Assembly (NCBI GenBank): GCA_017505405.1
Contig: JAFVPI010000019.1
Coordinates: 1 to 64,000 of the forward strand
Direction: 5' to 3'
Origin: Mogibacterium sp.
Lineage (GTDB): Bacteria; Bacillota; Clostridia; Peptostreptococcales; Anaerovoracaceae
Length of the DNA stretch: 64,000 nucleotides
The translations under genes were made by a program, and so were the position numbers. This document shows positions 6,671 through 15,945 of the stretch, piece by piece. The notes below the pieces were generated by a model that did not search any database, was not told the DNA's origin, and saw nothing but the letters and a program-made list of their open reading frames with translations. Within the stretch, counting starts at the first letter, position 1; every line of letters starts with the position of its first letter.

Positions 6671-7039
6671 TCACGCTGCCGGTTGCAGTTCCTCATACTC
6701 TTCGATAGGCTGCTCGTTATACTTCGAATAATCAAGTACGATATTCTTGTATTCAGCTCTGTCTTTGTACTTGAACCAGTTAGTCTGTTTCTTAAATGAT
6801 TCGAGATCTCCTGTTGTTATAAGAGTGACAGACCCTTCATGATCCCTTTTGTTCAGACCATTATCGCCGAGGTCCGCGCGCAGCTTTTGAGCCATTGCAT
6901 GACCGGCGCTGTATATCGATGCATCCGGGAACAATGCTGATAATTCGGGAATGAGCTTTGGAAAATGTGTGCAGCCCAGGATTATCTTATCTATACGGGT
7001 ATATTCAATGTACTGTTGCAAATAGTCCTTAGCTTTCAT
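6671..7039 (-). pseudogene. C-terminal fragment of glutamate racemase
   Basis: 122 codons with LGCTHFPKL (residues 22-30), the second catalytic cysteine motif of glutamate racemase (MurI), and the following family-like helices. Full-length MurI is about 260 residues and needs two catalytic cysteines. The N-terminal half with the first one is absent. Homologous-looking codons continue a few positions upstream of the ATG until a stop, and no ribosome binding site precedes the ATG, so this is a truncated relic rather than a working racemase. Confidence 0.75.
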
Positions 7040-7227
7040 TATTATCGACCTGGTTTCCCCGTGTATAACTCATTTTGCGATATAGAACAAATATACTGCC
7101 CCCGTGCCCTTGTTTGCAAACATTCTACATCATGTCGCTTTTACCCCTTTGCCCTTTACAAAAAACCCCATTTTTTAAACCATGTCTGCAAAATGTCTGC
7201 AAAAATGCCTCATTTGAGGTAATGAAA
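7040..7227. other. Non-coding stretch beside the tRNA cluster
   Basis: No supported gene. It contains an 11-bp direct duplication (ATGTCTGCAAA, near 7183-7204) and several C- and A-rich runs. Its position directly behind the tRNA-fMet terminator, with gene fragments beyond, suits a decayed insertion site, but no integrase can be read. Confidence 0.4.
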
Positions 7228-7254
7228 AAGGCTCTCAGAATCTCTGAAAGCCTT
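7228..7254 (-). terminator. Terminator of the tRNA operon
   Basis: Minus strand: a 12-bp stem AAGGCTTTCAGA/TCTGAGAGCCTT (one G-T pair) followed by TTTC, 10 bp after the CCA end of tRNA-fMet. Confidence 0.8.
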
Positions 7255-7264
7255 GCAATTACTT

Positions 7265-7340
<76 letters not shown>

Positions 7341-7365
7341 TCATCATATTGAGTTTTTCGGAAGG

Positions 7366-7455
7366 TGGTACCGGAGACCGGACTCGAACCGGTACGGGTA
7401 TCACTACCCACAGGATTTTAAGTCCCGGGTGTCTACCAATTCCACCACTCCGGCA
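7366..7455 (-). tRNA. tRNA-Leu (TAA)
   Basis: 90 nt including encoded CCA, class II with a long variable arm (TGGGTAGTGATACCCG). Anticodon TAA lies in the loop CTTAAAA. D-arm and T-arm (GGTTCGAGTCC) are intact. Confidence 0.96.
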
Positions 7456-7469
7456 TATTGGGTTAAAAA

Positions 7470-7544
7470 TGGCTCCGAGGGTGGGGCTCGAACCCACAAC
7501 CTACCGGTTAACAGCCGGTTGCTCTGCCATTGAGCTACCTCGGA
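7470..7544 (-). tRNA. tRNA-Asn (GTT)
   Basis: 75 nt including encoded CCA. Acceptor TCCGAGG/CCTCGGA, anticodon GTT in the loop CTGTTAA, T-arm GGTTCGAGCCC. First gene after the promoter at 7573-7601. Confidence 0.96.
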
Positions 7545-7572
7545 ACATCTGTCACTTGATTGCGACTTGATT

Positions 7573-7601
7573 ATTATAGTTTAGAGAAGGTGCTGTGTCA
7601 A
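7573..7601 (-). promoter_or_regulatory. Consensus sigma-A promoter of the tRNA operon
   Basis: Minus strand: TTGACA (7596-7601), exactly 17 bp, TATAAT (7573-7578), both perfect hexamers. It is located 28 bp before tRNA-Asn and directly behind the dipeptidase gene, so the tRNAs need not rely on read-through. Confidence 0.93.
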
Positions 7602-7622
7602 CACCTAAATCTCACCTTTTTT

Positions 7623-8606
7623 CTATCCGATGACTTCTTTTATGATTCTGTGGAAGTTTCCGTAAGCGATCTTTGCCAGCTCATCCTCCCGCATTCCCCT
7701 TTCCCTGAGGATATCGAAAAATGAAGGGATCTTTGAAGGATCCTCAAGCCCGGCAGCTGCTCCCATATAAAAGTTCCCGCTGTCACGGTCATACATGCCT
7801 TCGATGTAATCACAGAAATCAAATCCGCAGCCGACGTGATCGATGCCAATGACATCTATCATATGCTCACAGTGATCGGCAAGCCTGTGTATGTCCGCCT
7901 TTGCAGGATCCGGATCGACGAATTCGTACCATGTGTTGAGACCGACGCAGCCGTTTGCGTCCCTGACAGCCCTGAGCTGATCGTCCGTGAGATTCCTCAG
8001 GTGGTCGCAAAGCGCCCTGCAGTTGGAATGCGAAGCTATGAACGGCCTGCCATCCATTATGCGCGCTATGTCCCAGAAGCCTGCCTCATTGAGGTGTGAG
8101 GTGTCTACTATCATCCTCTTATCGATCATACGGAGCACCGCTCTTTTGCCGAGCGCGCTGAGTCCTTCGGTACTCCCGGATACTGCGCCGTGGCCGAAAC
8201 CGTTCTTTTCATTCCAGGTCAGTATCCCGTGCCTGGCGCCGAAGTCATAATACTCATCGAGTCTTGCAAGCGTAGGATCGGATGAAGCATATGCCATGCC
8301 TTCAACACCTATAAAAACATAGAATACGCCCTCTTCTACGGCCTTCTGCATTTCGCCGTAAGTCTTTACTATGCGGAAGTCTTTTGTCTCTGCTATCTCA
8401 TCCTTCACACAGCGGAAGATGTCGTGAGTCCTTCTGGCAGTATCCTCATCGCCCGATGTATCGACCCAGACTACGAAAACAGAGCCTTCCACTCCGCCTC
8501 TTCTGATGTTCTCAAAATGGTGGTTGTGGAAGACGTTTGTTTCTCCCCTCATTCTTTTGTCGGTCACATCCGTCCAGATGTCGCTGTGCGCATCAAAGCA
8601 TCTCAT
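7623..8606 (-). CDS. M19-family membrane (renal) dipeptidase
   Basis: 327 residues. Zinc-site motifs of M19 dipeptidases appear in order: HSD (7-9), the bridging glutamate in GVEG (E102), DTSH (H171), SHS (H193) and the late GIDHVGCGFDF. The family hydrolyses dipeptides, often with broad or D-residue tolerance. There is no signal peptide, so it is cytoplasmic. The ATG follows directly on the stop codon of the TPR gene, so the two are coupled. Confidence 0.9.
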   Translation of the reverse strand: MRCFDAHSDIWTDVTDKRMRGETNVFHNHHFENIRRGGVEGSVFVVWVDTSGDEDTARRTHDIFRCVKDEIAETKDFRIVKTYGEMQKAVEEGVFYVFIGVEGMAYASSDPTLARLDEYYDFGARHGILTWNEKNGFGHGAVSGSTEGLSALGKRAVLRMIDKRMIVDTSHLNEAGFWDIARIMDGRPFIASHSNCRALCDHLRNLTDDQLRAVRDANGCVGLNTWYEFVDPDPAKADIHRLADHCEHMIDVIGIDHVGCGFDFCDYIEGMYDRDSGNFYMGAAAGLEDPSKIPSFFDILRERGMREDELAKIAYGNFHRIIKEVIG

Positions 8607-9665
8607 TCAGCTAAGCATTCCCGCCTTTTCTTCTTCAAGGTTCCTGTTTATTATGCCGATCTTGTTTCTGTATTTAGAGGCATTTGCAGTATCGCCTGTC
8701 GCTTCATAGATATGCACGAGCTCTTCCATTGCGTCGATATTGCTCGGTGAAAGCTGCAGCACTCTTTTGAATGCTTCTATGGCAGCATCAGGATTGGCAA
8801 GCGAGGACTCTGCGATGCCGAGATAGTACCACAGCGGCCACCATCCGGAATATCTGCCCTCTTTGAAACGCGACAGAGTGTCCCTGCCGCCGGCAAAATC
8901 TCCGCCCATTATCTTGTTGCAGCCCAGCTCTATCTCGACAGGCTCCCCGAGCTCTTCCACACGCTCAGATATCTCCTCCCTGAGCGACGCGAGGAGCTGG
9001 TCGTCCATTTCGTGTGTCTCCATCTCGCTGCCTGCGGAGTGTTTGAGGAAGTCCTGCCATGTGAGCTTAGCCTTAAGGTAAAGGCCCATGTTGAGGTAGG
9101 CATAGCCAAGGAAGTAATAGCCCATGGCAAAATCCGGATGGATCATAGTGAGGAGCTCGAATGTCTCCGATGACTCGGCCTTGAACATACCGGTCTTCTC
9201 CTCATCACCCAAGCCGTCCTGCGCTTCTGCCTCGTAGATCTCCTTGCAGACCCTTGCGTAAAGGTACAGCGCCTCTTTCGACTTCGGCTCTATGCGGAGC
9301 GCTCCCCTGAGCAGCATGCAGGCATCCTCAAAATCACCCATGTCAGCAGCATGAGCTCCCTCGGACACCAGCATAGGAGCTGCGTTGTCGCCTGTCGCAT
9401 GCTTTATGAATTCCGCATATTTCTCAGCAAATACAAAGTACGGGTCTCCTCCTATCACCCTGCCCATGTTGAGCACGATGTTTTTAAGATCGATCTCTCC
9501 CTTTGCATCGCTGCCTTCATAGCCCACCGGAACGGCGACGCCCGAGAGTATCTCAAGCGCGCCTGTCCTCGAAAGGTAATCAGGCGAAAGCTCCGCGAAC
9601 ATCATGTTCTGAATTCGCGGAGAGAGGTATTTGCTTATTCTGTCTTCGTTTCTGACTTCACTCAA
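8607..9665 (-). CDS. TPR-repeat protein
   Basis: About 352 residues if the TTG at 9665, overlapping the previous stop, is used; a later start is possible. Tetratricopeptide-like helix pairs are visible near residues 110-145, 170-205 and 275-340 (for example WYYLGIAESSLANPDAAIEAFKRVL). No signal peptide or catalytic domain. It probably acts as a protein-interaction partner for the products of the flanking genes, the radical-SAM-like protein upstream and the dipeptidase downstream, with which it is fused head-to-tail in one transcript. Confidence 0.75.
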   Translation of the reverse strand: MSEVRNEDRISKYLSPRIQNMMFAELSPDYLSRTGALEILSGVAVPVGYEGSDAKGEIDLKNIVLNMGRVIGGDPYFVFAEKYAEFIKHATGDNAAPMLVSEGAHAADMGDFEDACMLLRGALRIEPKSKEALYLYARVCKEIYEAEAQDGLGDEEKTGMFKAESSETFELLTMIHPDFAMGYYFLGYAYLNMGLYLKAKLTWQDFLKHSAGSEMETHEMDDQLLASLREEISERVEELGEPVEIELGCNKIMGGDFAGGRDTLSRFKEGRYSGWWPLWYYLGIAESSLANPDAAIEAFKRVLQLSPSNIDAMEELVHIYEATGDTANASKYRNKIGIINRNLEEEKAGMLS

Positions 9666-11182
9666 TCCAGTTCCCAGCCTTTTTTATCAAATTTCTTCAT
9701 GGCCTCTTCGCCGATCATCGCTTCAAGGTCTTTATAAATGACGTCTTTCAGTATCTCGTGCTTCACGGAGTCCGCGAGGTCATCGTACAGGCTGTCCGTG
9801 TATGCATAGAGGATGCGCGCAAGATGCTCCTTTTTACGGGTCTTGCCCGAAAGACCGTTCTTGCTGATGTATCCCGTAAGTCTTCCGAAAAGATCATACG
9901 GTTTGAGTCCCGTGTCATTGAGCACTCTAGGTATGGATCTTCTGAATCCGCCGTCTCCTATGTATCTTTCGACAGTGCGTGCTACAGCTCTTATGCGAAG
10001 GAGGTCGTCAGGAGACATGCTTCCTGTAGAGATAGTCTCATAAGGAGCTTCAGCTGCATATATGTAGCCATAGTCATTGGCACTTGCCCTCAGCGCAGTG
10101 CCCTTGCCGATGCAGATACTGTCTATATGCACAGGCATGCCCTCCGCCATGCCGTAGGTCTTGTTGAAGGAGCGGGCAAACATCGCTTCGGTCTCGAGCG
10201 GAAGTCCTGCCCTGAGATGTATCTCAGTGCGCACCTTTCCGCTCTGGAGCAGCTTGGTCGTGTTATACATGAGGCGATAGATGTTCTCGCCCCTGCCGCA
10301 GGCTGCCAGCACTTCCGCGTTTGTGCTTGCGACATCCATGTTGAAAGTGAACTGACCTTCCCTGGCCTCTGCAAGAAGCCTGAGGGTCTCCTCATCGAGC
10401 GCATCTCCGTCGATGTTGAACTCGAAAGATGTTATGCCGTTGTCGTTATTGATGATGTATTCGAAGATCCTGTAAGCCCTCTCGGTGTTGAAGTTGAACA
10501 TCTTATCGAGGAACACGACACGTTCGACTTCGTTTGCGAGGAAGTATCTCAGCTCGGTGCACACCCTGCCGAGGCTCAGCGCCCTGACTCTTGCATTAGG
10601 CAGGAACTGCGAGTAGACCGTCCTGTCTGAGGTGCCTCTTATTGACTCATAATAAACGGTGCCGGAGCCGACTTCGAATTTCTCGTACGGGAACGGCAGG
10701 GATTCCATCTCGACCGGAGCATCGTACGGATTGACGACAACCTGATCGCCCTCCCTGTAAGCCAGGCCGGCTATGTTTTCGAAATCGAACTCATAGTCAA
10801 GCACCGACTTGAGGAAATTGAACATCACGCTCTCGCCCTCGCCTCTGATGACATAGTCTACGAAATCGTTCTGCTTAACGAATGCGCGCGTCTCAAACGA
10901 CACCTCCATGCCGCCGAAGATTATGGCTATGTCAGGAATGGCTTTTTTCACCATATCCGCCACCCTGCACAGCTGTCTTATGTTGCCGCTGTCAGCGTGG
11001 AAATAGACGATCTCATACTGGCTGGTCACGATCTCCTCGAATATGTCGCTGTACAGCTCATTGCGGCCGTATGCTTTCACATGTACATCCAGAGGTGAAT
11101 CGAACAGTACGCTGTAGAGGTATTTGAGAGCCAGTTCAGTCTGTTTGTTGTCTGATTTGATTGTGGTCAACAATAATTTCAT
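9662..11182 (-). CDS. B12-binding/radical-SAM-like protein lacking the cluster cysteines
   Basis: 506 residues from the ATG at 11182 (GTGGGG upstream; a GTG at 11197 is less likely). Residues 1-145 look like a cobalamin-binding-type Rossmann domain (IIFGGMEVSFET, VIRGEGE). The rest follows the layout of B12-binding radical SAM proteins of the DUF4080 kind. Where these have RGCPxxCxYC, this protein reads RGTSDRTVYS (about residues 182-191), so the three [4Fe-4S] ligands are gone; only four cysteines occur in all and none form CxxxCxxC. It should be unable to cleave SAM and may have become a structural or binding protein. Confidence 0.7.
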   Translation of the reverse strand: MKLLLTTIKSDNKQTELALKYLYSVLFDSPLDVHVKAYGRNELYSDIFEEIVTSQYEIVYFHADSGNIRQLCRVADMVKKAIPDIAIIFGGMEVSFETRAFVKQNDFVDYVIRGEGESVMFNFLKSVLDYEFDFENIAGLAYREGDQVVVNPYDAPVEMESLPFPYEKFEVGSGTVYYESIRGTSDRTVYSQFLPNARVRALSLGRVCTELRYFLANEVERVVFLDKMFNFNTERAYRIFEYIINNDNGITSFEFNIDGDALDEETLRLLAEAREGQFTFNMDVASTNAEVLAACGRGENIYRLMYNTTKLLQSGKVRTEIHLRAGLPLETEAMFARSFNKTYGMAEGMPVHIDSICIGKGTALRASANDYGYIYAAEAPYETISTGSMSPDDLLRIRAVARTVERYIGDGGFRRSIPRVLNDTGLKPYDLFGRLTGYISKNGLSGKTRKKEHLARILYAYTDSLYDDLADSVKHEILKDVIYKDLEAMIGEEAMKKFDKKGWELD

Positions 11183-11235
11183 ATCTGTATACCCCACATT
11201 TTCTGTTTTAACGGAGGAGCTCAGCCTCCGGAGAT

Positions 11236-12963
11236 TTACATCCTTTCCGGCGCTGCTATGCCCAGAAGTCCCAGACAGTTTGCAATGACTGTCTTTGACG
11301 CTTTTACGAGAGCCAGCTTGGCATTCCTTTCAGCCTCATCATCGACCAGGATATGCTCGTCGTGATAGAACTTGTTGAAGGACTGCGCTATGTCTACAAG
11401 ATGACGTGTCACTATGGACGGCTCGTACTTCTCAGCAGCTTCAATCACTACCTCAGGCACTCTGTAAATGAGTTTGGCAAGCGTGTAAGCGCTGTCGCTT
11501 CCGAGGTATGCAGTGTCGATGCTTCCGAGGTTTTCTACGTCTGCGCCGGCATCCTGCGCCCTGCGGAGAACGCTCGATGCTCTTGCGTGAGTGTACTGGA
11601 CATAAGGTCCGGTCTCACCGTCGAAGTTGAGCACCTTGTCCCATGAGAACACGTAGTCCTTTATCTTGTTGTTTGAGAGTTCCTGGAATATGACGGCTCC
11701 TATGCCTACTTCCTTTGAAACCTCTTCTATATCTACGCCCTGGGCGTCCTTATCACGCATGATCTCAGCGGTCTTTGCAACGGCTGTGTTCAGAACGTCT
11801 TCAAGGAATACTACTCTGCCCTCGCGCGTCGACATCATCTTTATGTCATCCCCGTCGGAGAGGCTGACCAGTCCGAACGGAACGTGGATGCAGTCCTTCT
11901 CCCACTCATATCCCATCAGCTGCAGCACCTTCTTCCACTGCTTGAAGTGGAGGTTCTGCTGCGATGCAACGACGTAGATGCACTTATAGAAATCGTAGTG
12001 CTCCTTGCGGTATACGGCTGCTGCTATGTCTCTCGTTACATAGAGGCTGGAGCCGTCGGATTTTGTGATCATGGCCGCGCCGAGTCCGTAAGGCTCAAGG
12101 TCTACGATCTGAGCGCCCTGTGATTCGATGAGGAGGCCCTTGTCCTTCAGCTCCTGGATGAATCTCGGCATCTTGTCCGAGTAGAAGCTTTCGCCTGCAT
12201 ACGAATCGAATGTGATTCCCAGCATGTCGTAAACGCGGGTGAACTCCTCGAGACTCAGTGTTCTGAACTTCTCCCAGAGTTCGAGCTCAGCAGGTTCGCC
12301 GGCCTCGAGTTTTACGAATGTCTCCCTGGCCTCGTCCTCAAGCTCAGGATGTTCCTTTGCCTCTTCGTGGAACTTCGTATAGTATCCGAGCAGTGCCTTT
12401 ATAGGCTCCTTGGCAAGCTCCTCTTCGCTGCCCCACTTGCGGTATGCGACGATCATCTTGCCGAACTGTGTGCCGTAGTCGCCGAGGTGGTTGATCCTTA
12501 CGACGTCAAAACCGACCGCATCGTAGAGCTTGTAGAGCGCGTTTCCTATTACCGTGCTCCTGATGTGACCGATATGGAACGGCTTGGCGATATTAGGAGA
12601 GGAATACTCCACGATGACCTTACGGCCTGCCCCGCCGTCCGACTTTCCGTAATCTGCGCCGCGTCTTTCGACCTCGTCAATGACCTCTCCTGCGAAAAAC
12701 GCTCTGTCAATGAAGAAGTTGACGTATGCATTGACATTCTCAACCTTGGCGAATGCTTCAGCATCGCCGGCCTTTGCGGCGATGTCCGCAGCTATCAGCT
12801 GCGGGGCCTTGCGAAGCGCCTTCGCAAGCCTGAAGCACGGGAACGCGTAATCTCCCATCTTTTCATCAGCCGGGATCTCGATCATGTTCATGATCTCTTC
12901 CTTAGTCAGGCCGAGTTCTTCACTCAATATTGAATCCGCTATAAGTTCCTTGAAATCTACCAT
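11236..12963 (-). CDS. argS: Arginyl-tRNA synthetase
   Basis: 575 residues, normal length for bacterial ArgRS. Class I motifs are present: FHIGH at 129-133 in SSPNIAKPFHIGHIRSTVIG and the KMSKS-equivalent MMSTREG. N-terminal additive domain (1-90) and C-terminal DALR anticodon-binding domain (ending CLGLLGIAAPERM) are recognisable. Two bases separate its ATG from the preceding DUF523 gene, so they share a transcript. Confidence 0.97.
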   Translation of the reverse strand: MVDFKELIADSILSEELGLTKEEIMNMIEIPADEKMGDYAFPCFRLAKALRKAPQLIAADIAAKAGDAEAFAKVENVNAYVNFFIDRAFFAGEVIDEVERRGADYGKSDGGAGRKVIVEYSSPNIAKPFHIGHIRSTVIGNALYKLYDAVGFDVVRINHLGDYGTQFGKMIVAYRKWGSEEELAKEPIKALLGYYTKFHEEAKEHPELEDEARETFVKLEAGEPAELELWEKFRTLSLEEFTRVYDMLGITFDSYAGESFYSDKMPRFIQELKDKGLLIESQGAQIVDLEPYGLGAAMITKSDGSSLYVTRDIAAAVYRKEHYDFYKCIYVVASQQNLHFKQWKKVLQLMGYEWEKDCIHVPFGLVSLSDGDDIKMMSTREGRVVFLEDVLNTAVAKTAEIMRDKDAQGVDIEEVSKEVGIGAVIFQELSNNKIKDYVFSWDKVLNFDGETGPYVQYTHARASSVLRRAQDAGADVENLGSIDTAYLGSDSAYTLAKLIYRVPEVVIEAAEKYEPSIVTRHLVDIAQSFNKFYHDEHILVDDEAERNAKLALVKASKTVIANCLGLLGIAAPERM

Positions 12964-12965
12964 TT

Positions 12966-13496
12966 TTATTTCCCAAACACTTTCATGAAATGATTCTCAT
13001 CGCAGATCCTGAAATCATCTGCGAACACTCTGTTTTCTGCATCTATATCAGGGTTTGCCCTCTCCTCGAGACAGGAATCTATGAGCTTGTCTGTGAACAT
13101 GCCGTTTCCGCCTGTCAGTTTGCCGCTGAACGTGCCGTCGTAGATGACGCCCGATCCGCAGGACGGGCTGTTTGCCTTCAGTATGGCTCCCTCTATCTTA
13201 CAGGTGCCGCGCTTTCTCGATCCATGCTCCACGAGCACGGAGTTGAGCGACAGCTCTGAGCCTTCGTCAAATGCCCTTGTGAGGTCTTCTCCGGACCTGC
13301 TCAGCACCTTGAAGTACTCATCGTCTATCGGAACGATCTCCGCCGGTTCACGCGGCACGGACAGTCCTGCGGCTGTCTCAGGGCATATTGTAACATAATC
13401 ATGAGTCCTGCAGAACTCTATGACATCATCATTTTTGTTGTTGCCTCCGTTGTATTTGCAGTCAAATCCGAGGAGGCATCTGCTTACTATAAACAT
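12966..13496 (-). CDS. DUF523 protein, TudS (thiouracil desulfurase)-like
   Basis: 176 residues. The conserved cysteines of DUF523 are present: SRCLLG (C7), ICPE (C38, with E40) and NSPSCGS (C113). In the characterised member TudS these three ligands hold a [4Fe-5S]-type cluster that removes sulfur from thiouracil. Whether this homologue has that substrate is inference. It lies between mutS2 and argS on the same strand. Confidence 0.8.
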   Translation of the reverse strand: MFIVSRCLLGFDCKYNGGNNKNDDVIEFCRTHDYVTICPETAAGLSVPREPAEIVPIDDEYFKVLSRSGEDLTRAFDEGSELSLNSVLVEHGSRKRGTCKIEGAILKANSPSCGSGVIYDGTFSGKLTGGNGMFTDKLIDSCLEERANPDIDAENRVFADDFRICDENHFMKVFGK

Positions 13497-13533
13497 AATG
13501 CTGTATTCTCTTCTTTCAGTGGTTTTTACGCGC

Positions 13534-15945
13534 TTATGTACGGTCTACGAGAGTAACTATCGTGTTTCCCTCTCCGCCCTGGTCATAAGGCGCGGACTTA
13601 TACGATTCAACATGCTTGTTGCGCCTCAGCTCAGCCCTGAGGCCCTTTCTCAGTATGCCGGAGCCTCTGCCGTGTATTATGTTAACGGTCTTGAGACCGG
13701 CCAGGAATGCGTCATCGATATATTTGTTCATCCTGTCCGTGGCATCGTCAAGATTCATGCCGATGAGGTTGATCTCGGTGCCGACGGTCTTTGTTTTGCC
13801 GAACGACATATTGCCGTATTTGGCCTTTTTCTTCTCCTTGTTTCCCTGCGGCTCGGATTCGGCGATCACGACATCCTTCACGTTGACGGTCATGCGTATG
13901 GATCCGAGTCTTATGCGGAAGTTGCCTCTTGAGTCCGGAAGGCTCTCAACATCGCCCGTCTGGTCAAGCTTTGTGTACTTTACCCTCATGCCGATCTTAA
14001 GGTCTTCGGGATCAGGCATCTTGCCGGTCTGTATCGTCTCCACCTTAGGAGCATCCGCAGGCTTAAGCGCGGATTCTGCCTGCCTGAGCTTCTTGCGGCT
14101 CTCGGCGGCTCCTCCCGCTATATGGCCTTCATTGAATCCGGCGTTCTTCTTTCTGTGCTGGATATCCCTCAGTTCACTTGTGATCTCATCTATCGTTCCC
14201 TGAGCGTCCCTCAGCATCACGCCGGCCTTTTTACGGGCATCTTCCACTATCTTAGCCGCTTCGGCTCTGGCCTTTGCGAGCTCCTTTTCGGCTTCGCTCA
14301 TGGCCTCCTGCGCAGCTTCCCTTTCTCTGCCGGCTTCCGCGAGCCTCGCTTCAGCAGCGGCCTGGTCGGCCTCCACCCTGCTCACGGCCTCCTCGAACTC
14401 GAGCTGCTCCTCGCCCATGAGCTCCGCCGCCCGCTCGATTATGGACTTGTCGAGCCCGAGCTTCTCTGAGATCTCGAAAGCGTTGGATTTGCCCGGGAGT
14501 CCGACTCTGAGCTTATATGTAGGAGAGAGGGTCTCCACGTTGAATTCCATGGAAGCGTTCTCGACTCCCGGAGTCGAAAGCGCGTACTTTTTGAGTTCGG
14601 TATAGTGCGTAGTAGCCGCTACCAGAGCACCGGCCTCCTTTAACCTCTCGAGCTCTGCGATCCCCAGTGCCGCTCCTTCGAGAGGATCCGTTCCGGCTCC
14701 GAGCTCATCGAGAAGCACCAGGCTTCCCTCTCCTGCATTCCTGAAGATCTCAATAATGTTTTTCATATGCGATGAGAAGGTGCTGAGACTCTGCTCTATG
14801 CTCTGCTCGTCACCGATGTCAGCAAATATCTCATTGAGCACCGGCAGGCTGGTCCTCTCGTCCGCCGGAACGTGCAGGCCGCTCTGCGCCATAAGACACA
14901 GCAGGCCTATGGTCTTGAGCGTTACGGTCTTGCCGCCAGTGTTAGGTCCGGTTATGAGAAGAGTCGTCCAGTCGCGGCCGAGTTCTATGTTTGTAGGCAC
15001 CACCTTATCCGCCGGGATGAGCGGATGGCGCCCGGTTTTTATATCTATTATGTTGTCCCCGTTCAGCTGCGGCTCTGCGCCGTCCATCATCACGGAAAGC
15101 TTGCCCTTGGCATTGATGAAGTCGAGCTCTGCCATCAGCCTCTGATCGTTCATAAGGCTCTGATGATGCTCACCGACCCTGCTGCTGAAGAGCTCGAGTA
15201 TCCTTGTTATCTCTGCCTGCTCGTCCATCTCGAGCTGCCTGAGCTCGTTATTGAGGGTAACCACGGCCTGTGGCTCCACGAAAAGAGTGGCTCCCGTGGA
15301 TGACTGGTCATGGACCATGCCCGGGAACAGACTTATATACTCCCTCTTGACCGGTATCACATACCTGCCGTTACGCATGGTAACGATGGCGTCCTGCAGA
15401 TGCGACTTCGCGGAGGATGAGCTGACCATCTTCTGGAGACGCGACTTTATGAGATCGTTTTTATTGCGCATGTCGCGCCTTATCGATTTCAGCACAGGAG
15501 AAGCGTTGTCCGACATCTCGTCTTCGCTGATTATGGCATCATAGATGTCTTTCTCCAGCTTCACTTCCGGGTCAAGAAGGCCTGCGATCTCGGAGATGAC
15601 CTTCAGTCCGTCAGGCATGTCTTCCTTAAGAAAAGCCTTTACCTGGCGCGAAGATGCAATGCTCGCGCGCACCTGCAGCAGCTCCCTCATGCTGAGGCAT
15701 CTGCCCCTTCTTGCCATGGAAACGATGCTGTTTATGTCTCCGATCTCACCGACCGGAATGCTTCCCTTATGAACAATAACGGAAACCGCTTCAGTAGTTT
15801 CCGTTAGTGCATCCTTTGCCATGCGCATATTGGTCATCGGCTCAAGCTGCGCTATTCTCTCCTTAGCGAGTCCCGAGCCTGCCTGGTCGCGCAGGAGGTC
15901 AAGTATTTTATTGAATTCGAGGAGTGTCAGTATCTTAGAATTCAT
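13534..15945 (-). CDS. mutS2: MutS2 (RqcU-type ATPase with Smr domain)
   Basis: 803 residues from the ATG at 15945, which overlaps the zapA stop; a GTG at 15951 is also in frame. Walker A GPNTGGKT lies near residue 335, followed by ABC-type signature and Walker B (LVLLDELGAGTDP). A charged coiled coil follows (about 515-620), and a C-terminal Smr domain has IHGRGSGILR. MutS2 proteins split or rescue collided ribosomes and suppress recombination. The usual mismatch-recognition domain is absent, as expected. Confidence 0.95.
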   Translation of the reverse strand: MNSKILTLLEFNKILDLLRDQAGSGLAKERIAQLEPMTNMRMAKDALTETTEAVSVIVHKGSIPVGEIGDINSIVSMARRGRCLSMRELLQVRASIASSRQVKAFLKEDMPDGLKVISEIAGLLDPEVKLEKDIYDAIISEDEMSDNASPVLKSIRRDMRNKNDLIKSRLQKMVSSSSAKSHLQDAIVTMRNGRYVIPVKREYISLFPGMVHDQSSTGATLFVEPQAVVTLNNELRQLEMDEQAEITRILELFSSRVGEHHQSLMNDQRLMAELDFINAKGKLSVMMDGAEPQLNGDNIIDIKTGRHPLIPADKVVPTNIELGRDWTTLLITGPNTGGKTVTLKTIGLLCLMAQSGLHVPADERTSLPVLNEIFADIGDEQSIEQSLSTFSSHMKNIIEIFRNAGEGSLVLLDELGAGTDPLEGAALGIAELERLKEAGALVAATTHYTELKKYALSTPGVENASMEFNVETLSPTYKLRVGLPGKSNAFEISEKLGLDKSIIERAAELMGEEQLEFEEAVSRVEADQAAAEARLAEAGREREAAQEAMSEAEKELAKARAEAAKIVEDARKKAGVMLRDAQGTIDEITSELRDIQHRKKNAGFNEGHIAGGAAESRKKLRQAESALKPADAPKVETIQTGKMPDPEDLKIGMRVKYTKLDQTGDVESLPDSRGNFRIRLGSIRMTVNVKDVVIAESEPQGNKEKKKAKYGNMSFGKTKTVGTEINLIGMNLDDATDRMNKYIDDAFLAGLKTVNIIHGRGSGILRKGLRAELRRNKHVESYKSAPYDQGGEGNTIVTLVDRT

